Below, piece by piece: positions 36,784-45,032 of a DNA stretch of 64,000 bases. A program made the position numbers and the translations under genes. A model generated the notes under the pieces. The model had not been told where the DNA came from. It saw only the letters and a list, made by a program, of their open reading frames with translations, and did no database searches. Location: NCBI GenBank assembly GCA_010909165.1, contig VJWM01000196.1:62001-126000 (forward strand), given 5' to 3'. The stretch's first letter is position 1, and every line of letters begins with the position of its first letter. The DNA comes from Anthoceros angustus. Lineage: Eukaryota > Streptophyta > Anthocerotopsida > Anthocerotales > Anthocerotaceae.

Positions 36784-37149
36784 TTCTATAGCGTGGATTG
36801 CATTCAAGAGAATGCGCATCAAATTGTGCACGTTTGGATTTGCACAAACATGTGTTTTTGGTTCTTATCTTTTTAGAAATGTTCTTTAAAGATAGCCCAA
36901 AATAATCAAGAACTTACACTCTGATTTGCTTCTTTATAATTTAATCTGCCTGTTTTTAAGATTGCATTTTGCAGATCTGGTGAGCATTCTAGCGTATCTA
37001 TGCCAGATTGCTATTCCAGCAATTCTGGAATAGGTGCGCTAGGACACCCGTCAGATGCTGCAACTTGCATTTAGAAGGCATTTATAAAATAAAGAAAATA
37101 AGGATGCATTCTGAACGCATCTCTACAATAAGAGTCACAGCCATCAGAA

Positions 37150-37873
37150 ATGGCACAAAATGAAGGCCAGATTTGGCAACCACGGCCTGCTGAGCGGGTT
37201 CAGCGCAACCGCCCAACAAGAGGACAGCTTAACGAAAGGAATGTAGCAGAACGACTCCATCAAAACACACAAGAGTGGATTTACAGAAACCAGGATAGAC
37301 CTGCTCATAGCAGTCGCCTACGCGAGGCCTACAATTTGCTGGTTTCAACTCTCTACCCAGATTACCAAAACCTAATTGCTGGTCCTCAAGAGCAGGTCAT
37401 AGGCGCTGATCATCAGAACTTGCGCCCCAGAGTTGCTCTAGATGTTCACGAGAACCCTAACGGTTTCTTCACAACACAGCCTGCACCACAGGCCACAATC
37501 ACACAGATTATTTCCAGGGTGGAATCACATGCCTTGTTTGTAGACAGAAGATTTGTGAATCTCAACAAGAGCGTGGCGGTGTGAATGTGGATTTACATGA
37601 CTTGAGGGAGCAACTCATCACTTGACTACAAGTTGCACGCTCTTCCGCCGTAACTTTTGAAGAATCCAATTCCGCACATTTGTCAGAAGATCCGTGAAGA
37701 GTACTAACGGTAGTCAACGTTTTGTTGACCCAAATTCTTGTCCTTCATGTTCAACCTATGAACTCAATAGGCTCATGTTAAGGAAACATCAGATAGCAGA
37801 AAAGGAAGCACAACAGGCAGCCAGTTTGCATGAGGTAATCAGACCTGTCGACATGCTAGCTGCCCTTTTGTAG
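37150..37873 (+). pseudogene. Accessory ORF upstream of gag, copia element 2
   Basis: ATG 37150 opens a 144-codon frame (hydrophilic, Arg/Gln/Asn-rich; MAQNEGQIWQPRPAERVQ at the start). After a frame change near 37580 the reading continues with VNVDLHDLREQL, DYKLH, RFVDPNSCPSC followed by Y.LNR, a Lys/Gln-rich helix, and ends PVDMLAALL at the TAG 37871. The tail matches the element 1 ORF (20472-20996). A separate gag ATG follows at 37926. It has no similarity to gag, pol or env that I can see. Conservation of a tail with CPSC between two diverged elements suggests it was under selection. Two small frame changes interrupt it here. Confidence 0.7.
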
Positions 37874-37925
37874 CTTTGTCTCTGCATATAGGCCAGTAGT
37901 TTCATTTCCCTCTAGACCTCCAGCA

Positions 37926-38957
37926 ATGGGAGACACAGCCTCTTCATCAGTTGTGGGAGGTGGGGAAGGCTTTAAGGAGAAAGACAGGTTCGATGGACGC
38001 CAATATGACATCTGGGTCATGCGCATGAAAGGCGCACTCCAAAGCAGAAAACTGTGGAAGACAACACAAGGGTTAGATAAAGCACCAGAAGCAGAAACAG
38101 CCCTGCAAAACGAGGCACGTGAGCAAAGGAATGAAGCTGCCATGTACCTCATAAGAAGTGGACTCACAGCCGACATGATGCATCAAACATCAGGTTGTGA
38201 AACTGCTGAAGCAATCTGGGACCGCCTGGAAGAGCTGTATGCTGGAAAGAATTCTGCCAATCAATTATCAGCCCTTAACAACCTTCAGCAGTGTAAGATG
38301 CGTGAAGGAGAATCTATAGAGAAGCATATTATGACCTTCAGAACCCTAGTATCCAAGCTAGAACAAGCTACTGGCGAAACAATCAAGGATGAGATGCTAA
38401 CACTTTACCTGTTACTCTCATTACCTCCCTCTTGGTCACACTTCGTGACATCGATCCATGCATCCCAGTTACAGGTAGCTAAATTGGCTAAGTTAGCTGA
38501 TCTCAAAGTACCAGAATTAACATTTGCAGAACTTGTAGGGTCACTCCTGGAAGAGGAGTCGACCAGAGGTGTATCAGGCAGGCGTGCTGGCAAGCAGCAA
38601 GCGCTGTTCACATCCAACCGTGGTCGAGGTGGTGCAAGACCATACTCCAGAGGCGGTGGATCTGGTTCATCACGAAGTGGCAGCTCGCAAGGAGGCCACT
38701 CATCACAATCTGCAAATAAGAAAAACAAGAAATCGTGGACTTGCAACTGGTGCAAAATCCCAGGTCACTGGGAGAGGGATTGCAGGAAAAAGCAAGCGAG
38801 GCTTACCTCGCAAGGAGGGAAGTCGAGACCAACGTTGTGTTCAAGAAGCAACCATCGCCATCGCTCATGGTTGGGACAGGAGGGTACACTAACTCTATCT
38901 CCTCACCCACATGTCGTCACTAAAACAACTGCCGCTTCAGATATAGTGGTACCTTGA
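37926..38957 (+). CDS. gag polyprotein, copia element 2
   Basis: A 343-codon frame with copia capsid core YDIWVMRMKGALQSRKLW, AMYLIRSGL, NQLSALNNLQQCKMREGE and LPPSWSHFV, an Arg/Gly/Ser-rich segment, and the zinc knuckle CNWCKIPGHWERDC (CX2CX4HX4C) near 38745-38790. The frame leaves gag for unrelated residues after about 38825, where a shift into the protease frame is needed. Confidence 0.9.
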   Translation: MGDTASSSVVGGGEGFKEKDRFDGRQYDIWVMRMKGALQSRKLWKTTQGLDKAPEAETALQNEAREQRNEAAMYLIRSGLTADMMHQTSGCETAEAIWDRLEELYAGKNSANQLSALNNLQQCKMREGESIEKHIMTFRTLVSKLEQATGETIKDEMLTLYLLLSLPPSWSHFVTSIHASQLQVAKLAKLADLKVPELTFAELVGSLLEEESTRGVSGRRAGKQQALFTSNRGRGGARPYSRGGGSGSSRSGSSQGGHSSQSANKKNKKSWTCNWCKIPGHWERDCRKKQARLTSQGGKSRPTLCSRSNHRHRSWLGQEGTLTLSPHPHVVTKTTAASDIVVP

Positions 38958-39168
38958 TACAGGGGCCCGCTCACATGTGCTTCAACAAATGCTTTCACAA
39001 CATACAGTGCCTAAGGATCAAGATGTTTACCTAGGTGATAACGGATCACTTGTCTCTCCGTATAGGACTGCTGAGTTGCTCGCATCCGGAGTCATGCTTT
39101 CACTTATAGATGTGTATTATGTCCCCGAGATGACACGCAACCTTATTTCGCTAGACGCCCCAACATAG
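38940..39168 (+). pseudogene. Protease domain, copia element 2 (frameshifted)
   Basis: The catalytic Asp-Thr-Gly region (gatacaggggcccgc, near 38957) is in a different frame from the following DQDVYLGDNGSLVSP and VYYVPEMTRNLISL. The integrase frame starts at 39206. Two or more single-base changes break this stretch. Confidence 0.8.
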
Positions 39169-39205
39169 ACAATACCACATTCTGTTCACGAACACAGAGT
39201 GTAAG

Positions 39206-41029
39206 GTGATAGATGCCTTTAATCCTAGCAGAGTCCTAGCCTACGGGTCCTCAGAACATGACCTGTTTCGCTTGCATACCAAGGGTGGGATAGTGCAGTC
39301 TCATCTCACACATAAGGACTCCCCTGCCTCTGCACAACAAATTGCAAAGACTAAGTTGTGGCATGCACGCTTAGGTCACCCACACAGCAGCAAGTTGCAG
39401 AAATTAGCTGCTAGTGACCTATATGCTGATGGTCCTATAGGCAAGTTAGTGCCTTTACCTCTTTGTGAGCCATGTGTCCTGGCTAAGCGCCATCAAGCAG
39501 CTTTCAAGAATAAAGCTCCTCACAGGGCTTCCGAAGTCCTTGAGCTGGTGCATACAGACCTGTGTGGCCCCTTGTCTAAGCCTTCTTTCGGTGGTGGGAG
39601 ATACTTCCTTACCTTCACAGATGACAAGACACGTTTTGTCAGTGCTTATATCCTTAAAGCTAAAAGTGAGTGCTTCTCACACTTCAAAGCTTACCTTAAG
39701 TTTGCAGAACGCTGGACAGGGAAGCAATTGAAAACCCTACGTTCAGACAATGGTGGGGAATTCACCTCACATGAATTCCAGGCTTTCTGTACTGAAGAAG
39801 GAATTGGTCGGCAGCTAACAGTTGTGTATACCCCTCAACAGAACGGGGTCGCAGAGCACATGAACCTTACTTTGCAGGAGATGACCTCCTCATTGTTGAA
39901 CCACGCTCACCTCCCTTTGTCCTACTGGGCAGAGGCCCTCACAACTGCTGTTTACCTAAGGAACAGGTTGCCCACTAATGCTGTTCAAGGAATGACTCCC
40001 TACGAAGCCTTTTATGGACACAAGCCCAAGATCCTGCATCTCAGGACGTTTGGTTGTATAGCTTATGCCTTTGTCCCCAAGGAAAAGCGCAAGAAGCTGC
40101 AGCACAAGGCCAGAAAGTTGCTGATGTTAGGTTATACTGAAGGCATCAAGGCATATAAACTGTATGATGTGCCTACTAATACTGTTACATACTCCAGGAG
40201 TGTTACCTTTGATGAACAGAGTTTCCGCCGGAGCTTCGACGACTCGCCTGGCGATGTGGAATCTCGAGCAGATGTCTCATATTTTGATGACCTCCCTGAG
40301 GACGTTGCTCCTGCAGATGGGGAACCTGAGGATCCGCCAGCATATCAGGAGGAACCTGCATTTGTAGTTGCTGATCCAGTGCAGCAGCAACATCCTCGTG
40401 CGCTCTTACCTCCACTTGACGAGGAAGAGGCAGTCGCAGCAGAGTCTGATGCTGATGATGCTGCCCAGGTAGATCTTGACATCCAGGAACCACATCGTGA
40501 GCAGCCCGATCCACCTGCTGATCCACCTGAACGCCGTTATCCCCAGCGTGAACGTCGTCCTCCCGACCATTATCAGTCCATTGACTTCAGGGCACCTCAA
40601 GCACATGCTGCTTTCCTTGATCCCATTGAACCACAGTCATATGAGGAAGCTCTCAGGAGGCCTGATTCTGCAGAATGGAAGAAGGCAATTCAGTCCGAGT
40701 ATGACTCACTCATTAAAAATGGGACTTGGGAATTGGCCAAGTTACCTCCAGGTCGAAAGATGGTATCCTGCAAATGGGTATTCAAGCTTAAGGTTAAAGC
40801 TGATGGTACTTTCGACAGATATAAAGCTCGGCTTGTAGCACGAGGCTTTACACAAGTACCAGGGCTTGACTATTTTGAAACATACGCACCTGTTGTAAAG
40901 ATGGCCACCTTTCGTACCATATGTGCTATAGCAGCACACAAGGATTACGAGTGCAGATGTTCGATGTCAAGAGCTTTCTTACATGGAAAGCTTGACACGA
41001 GATCTACATGCGGCAGCCGCTGGATATGA
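39206..41029 (+). CDS. Integrase and N-terminal RT frame of copia element 2
   Basis: A 607-codon frame. The zinc-binding N-terminus is LWHARLGHPHS ... LPLCEPCVLAK. The catalytic triad is seen as HTDLCGPL, LRSDNGGEF and QQNGVAE. The GKP-type C-terminal region (FGCIAYAFVPKEKRKK, KLLMLGYTEGIKAYKLYD) and an acidic Pro-rich linker follow, then RT: WKKAIQSEYDSLIKNGTWEL, CKWVFKLKVK and RYKARLVARGFTQVPGLDY. The frame is lost near 40950, just before the FDVKTAFLHGKLD motif. Confidence 0.95.
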   Translation: MIDAFNPSRVLAYGSSEHDLFRLHTKGGIVQSHLTHKDSPASAQQIAKTKLWHARLGHPHSSKLQKLAASDLYADGPIGKLVPLPLCEPCVLAKRHQAAFKNKAPHRASEVLELVHTDLCGPLSKPSFGGGRYFLTFTDDKTRFVSAYILKAKSECFSHFKAYLKFAERWTGKQLKTLRSDNGGEFTSHEFQAFCTEEGIGRQLTVVYTPQQNGVAEHMNLTLQEMTSSLLNHAHLPLSYWAEALTTAVYLRNRLPTNAVQGMTPYEAFYGHKPKILHLRTFGCIAYAFVPKEKRKKLQHKARKLLMLGYTEGIKAYKLYDVPTNTVTYSRSVTFDEQSFRRSFDDSPGDVESRADVSYFDDLPEDVAPADGEPEDPPAYQEEPAFVVADPVQQQHPRALLPPLDEEEAVAAESDADDAAQVDLDIQEPHREQPDPPADPPERRYPQRERRPPDHYQSIDFRAPQAHAAFLDPIEPQSYEEALRRPDSAEWKKAIQSEYDSLIKNGTWELAKLPPGRKMVSCKWVFKLKVKADGTFDRYKARLVARGFTQVPGLDYFETYAPVVKMATFRTICAIAAHKDYECRCSMSRAFLHGKLDTRSTCGSRWI

Positions 41030-41618
41030 GGTAAAAGGAAGAGGACCATGTCCTGCGACTCATAAAACCTTGTATGGCCTCAAACAGTCAGCACTAAAGT
41101 GGAATGAGGCTCTTGATGAAGAGCTCCTAGCTTTAGGCTTCGTCAAGTGTAAGGCCGATGGGAGCCTCTACGTATACAAAAAAGGGGACACAGTATGCTA
41201 TTTAGCAGTGTATGTAGATGACCTGATCATAGCCTGCAACAGTGGGGCATACATAACAAAGCTGAATCTGTTACTGGCAGAGAAATTTGAGATGTCCAAT
41301 TTAGGTCCTCTGCAGAGCTGCCTAGGTGTTCATATACAAAGGAACAGGGACAAGAGGGTGATAACCCTTACCCAGCCTAGGTACTTACTTGACAGTGCAG
41401 AACAGATGGGCTTAAAGGACGCGAAGCCTGCCTCTACCCCACTACCTACAGGGCTTAAGCTCAGTCGTGACATGAGCCCTGAGACACAACAAGAGAAGGA
41501 AGCTATGGTTAACATTCCATACAGAAGAGGAGTAGGTAAGTTGATCTATGCTTCTAATACAACGAGGCCCGACATCTCTTTTGCCACGAGTCATCCCAAA
41601 GATCTTGAGACCCTGTAA
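40983..41618 (+). CDS. RT catalytic part, copia element 2
   Basis: Continues RT in the next frame: THKTLYGLKQSALKWNEALD, the catalytic YVDDLIIACN at about 41215, FEMSNLGPLQSCLGVHIQR, and VGKLIYASNTTRPDISFAT. It ends in a premature TAA at 41616 where the connection to RNase H is disturbed (sequence near 41585-41615 deviates from element 1 at 26265-26300). Confidence 0.93.
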   Translation: MESLTRDLHAAAAGYEVKGRGPCPATHKTLYGLKQSALKWNEALDEELLALGFVKCKADGSLYVYKKGDTVCYLAVYVDDLIIACNSGAYITKLNLLLAEKFEMSNLGPLQSCLGVHIQRNRDKRVITLTQPRYLLDSAEQMGLKDAKPASTPLPTGLKLSRDMSPETQQEKEAMVNIPYRRGVGKLIYASNTTRPDISFATSHPKDLETL

Positions 41619-41639
41619 GGTGAGCATTGGCTTAAAAGG

Positions 41640-42200
41640 GTGTTCAGATACTTAAAGGGAACCTATGATGTGGGACTTAAATATGAATACAGCCCCGAAG
41701 CTCTAGACCTGGCAGTATACACAGACTCTGATTATGCTGGTGATGTTGACTCTAGAAGGTCAGTGTCAGGCTATGTTGTAAGCTTTGCCGGAGGGCCCAT
41801 ATGCTGGAGCAGCAAAAAGCAACCCACAGTAGCCACCTCGAGCACAGAGGCCGAGTATCGGGTTTTAACAGCAGCAGCTAAGGAAGTAATCTGGCTCAAA
41901 CTGCTGCTCAAGGAAATGGGACTGGACCTTCCTACATGCACAAGTGTAAAGACCGACAATCAGGGCTCTATGGCACTTGCTAAAAACCCAGTGTTTCATT
42001 CAAGGACCAAACATGTTGAAGTAGAGTACCATTTCATTCGTGAACAAGTGTCTGCAGGCAAGATAGTGCTGGAATATGTTCCCACAGCCGACAACCCTGC
42101 AGACATACTTACGAAAGCACTGGGGAGAGACCTGCACACAAGACACCTTAAAGGTCTTGGGTTAGGGAAGTCTGAAGACTTCGCAACCCACAAAGTCTGA
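41640..42200 (+). CDS. RNase H domain, copia element 2
   Basis: A 186-codon frame with the copia RNase H sequence FRYLKGTYDVGLKY, YTDSDYAGDVDSRRSVSGYV, WSSKKQPTVATSSTEAEY and DNQGSMALAKNPVFHSRTKH, ending after LTKALGRDLHTRHLKGLGLG. The catalytic acidic residues (D of YTDSD, E of TEAEY, D of DNQGS) are all present. Confidence 0.94.
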   Translation: MFRYLKGTYDVGLKYEYSPEALDLAVYTDSDYAGDVDSRRSVSGYVVSFAGGPICWSSKKQPTVATSSTEAEYRVLTAAAKEVIWLKLLLKEMGLDLPTCTSVKTDNQGSMALAKNPVFHSRTKHVEVEYHFIREQVSAGKIVLEYVPTADNPADILTKALGRDLHTRHLKGLGLGKSEDFATHKV

Positions 42201-42626
42201 AAAACAGATATCTATGCCTAGTAACCCCGGTGCCACGAGGCTGGAATAATTGCCGCCTCCCGAATCGAATCGGGGTCTTGGGGAGTTGCACTCACACCGC
42301 CCGAGCCATCAAGATCGCTCGCTCACGCTGGTGAAGCTCTCTTGACCCGTGGGCTATTACGTCTGCGTCTCTCTTCATATGAAATCCTCTCAGGGGAGAC
42401 GAGGCGCATTTCACGAAGTCTTATCTCGGACCACAGCAGATGGTAGCAGCGTTTTTATAAGCAGTGGGAGCAAGGCATGAACAGGATCACCGGATTGCGT
42501 ACACACACACACACGTAAACTCAAGGAAGGACGTGACACTATCGTAAAAGGCGACCATATGCCACGGAAACTCCTTGCGGGGTTGCACCTTAACGCTTCA
42601 TGAGGATGCCGAAACGGCATCCGCAT

Positions 42627-43031
42627 CTACGGAGTGCCAGGATTGTGCATACTTCCTAAACCCACAATCTTGGTTTCCTCCAGATAGTCGTTCGTGTCCG
42701 GAAACAGCAAGGGTTTTGGAAGTTGGCTCTCAGATTTGGCATACTCATACTCAGGCTCCGAACGGGCGCCTATGGCAGGCCTTGAACTCGAAGCAGCATG
42801 CCAAGAAGGCCCTGGCATCTCAGTTGTAGCAGCTCTCCCGCGGCCTCGGGCAGTACCTCTGCCTCGGCCGCTGCCCCGGGGACGACCTCTCGGACGCTTA
42901 GCAGGCTGTTCCTCAGTTCCGCTTGTGTTCCTGACAGGTGTCCGAGCTGCCTTGGGTGCGAATCGCCCCTTGCTGTTACGCACATAGGTGCGCTGCTTGT
43001 TGGGCACTGCATCTTCAGAGGAAGACGACAT
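42627..43031 (-). CDS. Antisense AT-hook-like accessory protein, copia element 2
   Basis: This ORF runs opposite to gag-pol, between RNase H and the 3' LTR, from ATG 43031 for 134 codons. It begins MSSSSEDAVPNKQRTYVRNS, followed by KGRF and AARTP, then a basic block with the AT-hook core KRPRGRPRG continuing into GRGRGTARGRGR, then a Ser/Pro linker and EETKIVGLGSM near the end. The element 1 antisense ORF has the same sequence of blocks, so this is a conserved feature of the family. The AT-hook core Gly-Arg-Pro binds the minor groove of AT-rich DNA in known proteins; function here is inference. The frame is open further upstream to 43244, but conservation begins at this ATG. Confidence 0.72.
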   Translation of the reverse strand: MSSSSEDAVPNKQRTYVRNSKGRFAPKAARTPVRNTSGTEEQPAKRPRGRPRGSGRGRGTARGRGRAATTEMPGPSWHAASSSRPAIGARSEPEYEYAKSESQLPKPLLFPDTNDYLEETKIVGLGSMHNPGTP

Positions 43032-43297
43032 CTTGAGCAGGAGGATCTCAAGCCTGAGCTGAACAATGAGAGAAAGGGCGTAAACGAGGCTTAAATAGCA
43101 GGCGCACCTCAGTACGAGGGGCTGCATGCTGGCTGCCTCCATAGCACTTCCAAGCGTGAGATGGAGCGTGAGATAGAGCGTAATGGATTGCAGAGTACGC
43201 AGACGTGAAGGCGCCGAAGCTGAAGAGACTGTCACAAGGAGCATGAGCTGAAGTTCTAGAAGACTGTCAACACTTAACCTGCTTCAACAAGTGGGAG

Positions 43298-43520
43298 TGA
43301 CGAAATAAAGGGTCGTTAGGGTGTTATCAGCATGTTAAGTAGTTAAATAATTAAGTTAAGTCAGCTCACCCTTTCGCTAGGGTTACGTCCCTTAGGCGAG
43401 CGATTCGACTTTTCAAGTTCTTAGTTTTAGTTTTGCTTTTCTGCATAAGCAAGTTACTTCTTTGTTAATAAATACGATGCAATTATATTAATTGATCCGC
43501 GTTATCCTAATACCGCGTCA
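43298..43520 (+). repeat. 3' LTR of copia element 2
   Basis: 223 bp matching 36548-36771, ending gcgtca and followed by the CTGCA target duplication. A purine-rich aacaagtgggag just before 43298 is the likely polypurine tract. Confidence 0.96.
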
Positions 43521-43525
43521 CTGCA

Positions 43526-43874
43526 GGCTGCATGTCCATATATATTGTCTGCAGGTTACAACATTGTCGAGGGTAGGGAGGGCGCATCGCTGCCATATGT
43601 GCAGCCATGGGGAACTGAATCGTGTGGGGCACTGCTGTGGGTTGTGCAGGAACTGCAGATGGCGAGGGACAATGCATATGCAAAGGGCTTGGAGGACATG
43701 GACTTCCTCCCGGACATGTATCGGCTGCACATGGCACTAACAACACTCTGCAGGGAGTGCATGAGTACACGGGACGCATTGCCCGAATACCTCCACCGGT
43801 GGACGGAGGCTGAAGCCACCCCGTGGGCGTGGACGGCCATCACCCTGCTGCGGGCTGTGGTGCACCAGGCGTGA
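43526..43874 (+). mobile_element. Possible 3' exon of the DDE integrase gene
   Basis: After element 2 and its target repeat, a ttgtctgcag acceptor-like site ends at about 43554, followed by an open frame to the stop at 43872 (Y.IVEGREGASLPYVQPWGT ... ALLRAVVHQA). Its helical, acidic composition fits a C-terminal extension of the integrase gene, and a gtgagc donor is present at 36534 just before the insertion. The phase of the join does not fit exactly, so either the splice choice is wrong or a base is missing. Confidence 0.4.
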
Positions 43875-45032
43875 GGGGCATGTGGCCCGACGGCGGCCCT
43901 TCCCGGTGAGCCGGGTGTAGGTTGTGCAGCCAGCGCTCACCATGACCTGGGAGCACTGACAATGTGGATTTCTTTGTTCTGTCCTTTTGAGACGTGAGCC
44001 CAGTGGTGGCTTTGTTGTGGTCGAATGTAAAGGCTGCTTGTGTGAAGATGTTGTGCGCTATCGCGCGAGGCCTGTATGGCTGGCAACTGCAATCGCACGA
44101 CGCCTGGATGGCTGCGATAGCCAGGCGCGTGAGGCGTACATGGCGCCTCCAGGCTATCAGCCACAAGGGCCTGTATGGCTGCGAAAGGCAGTGGCGCTCC
44201 GCGCAGATGGCTCCTCACGCTACACACCATAAAGGCTGGTGGCCGGTTTCCTTATGGCAGCGGCGAGATGGGGCCATGCGAATGGATGTGCGATGGCCCA
44301 TGCCCTGACAACCCTAAAAAAGAAAACCTTGTGTGTCACAACCAAAAAAGATTCTTCACACACACACGATAGGCTTAGTGACGAGATCGGGACACGAGGG
44401 GCAGGCGGCCACGGCCGATGTCGTCAAGTGTGTGACACCAGAAGTTTTACGGTGGGAAAACTTCTTTTGTCACCATCGAAAAAAGCCCTAAAGGGCTTCC
44501 TGACGAGATCGGTATTCCATAGAATGTCATGTTGCATTTATTAGGGTATTTCCGGGAGGGCGTGGGCCAGGGCCCGTCTTGTTTGCAGTGCTATACAAGA
44601 AAAGGTCCTGCAACACCTGCTAATGGGACAATTCTGTTCACTACAGAAGTAGGAGTTGCAGGGTTTCTTCCGCAGGCACCTGCAAAGTGGCAGCTCTGCA
44701 TATGAGAGGGCATTTACATTCCCAGAATCAAGAGCTGAGGTTTTTGTAGCCGCGTCGTGATAAACATGTCGGGAAAGTCCGAAAGCATTGTTGAGGTGCT
44801 TTATGAATAGATAGTGTGCCGAGGCGCAGCTGCACCAGCTACAGGATCCTACTTCCGGCACAAAAGAAAAACAAAAATACTTTTTGTGACGAGATCGGTA
44901 CGCCATACTAAAGTAAAGCTTCACACTTCGGTTCGGTCTTCAAGCCGTTTGCTGCCGAGGAGACTTCTACATGCGGCCATCGAGACGTTTTGTTTCCCGT
45001 GGTTTCCTTGTTCCTGTGTTGCTTCCGCAGCT
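43875..45032. other. Region between integrase remnant and PRP4
   Basis: No gene recognised. It holds a hairpin-forming pair gatagccaggcgc / gcgcctccaggctatc at about 44118-44158 and three copies of gacgagatcgg (44379, 44502, 44888), the last about 145 bp before the PRP4 ATG. A gcttccgcag acceptor-like site ends at 45030, three bases before the ATG, suggesting an intron in the PRP4 leader. Confidence 0.5.

Larger units (their letters stand above)
36548..43520 (+). mobile_element. Copia element 2, complete with LTRs, inserted in the integrase gene
   Basis: LTRs 36548-36771 and 43298-43520 have canonical ends TGAC...GTCA. The 5-bp target duplication CTGCA lies at 36543-36547 and 43521-43525. 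Order: PBS, accessory upstream ORF, gag, protease, integrase-RT in one 607-codon frame, RT end, RNase H, antisense AT-hook ORF, polypurine tract. It is the better preserved relative of element 1; both share protein sequence and accessory ORFs. The LTRs differ at about ten positions, so it is young. Frameshifts at the protease and in RT keep this copy from being intact as sequenced. Confidence 0.96.

Noticed and set aside
42255-42290. tRNA T-arm-like sequence (ccccgattcgattcgggag on the minus strand)
   Set aside because: The loop does not match the GTTCRAATCC consensus well and no acceptor or anticodon stem could be assembled around it.
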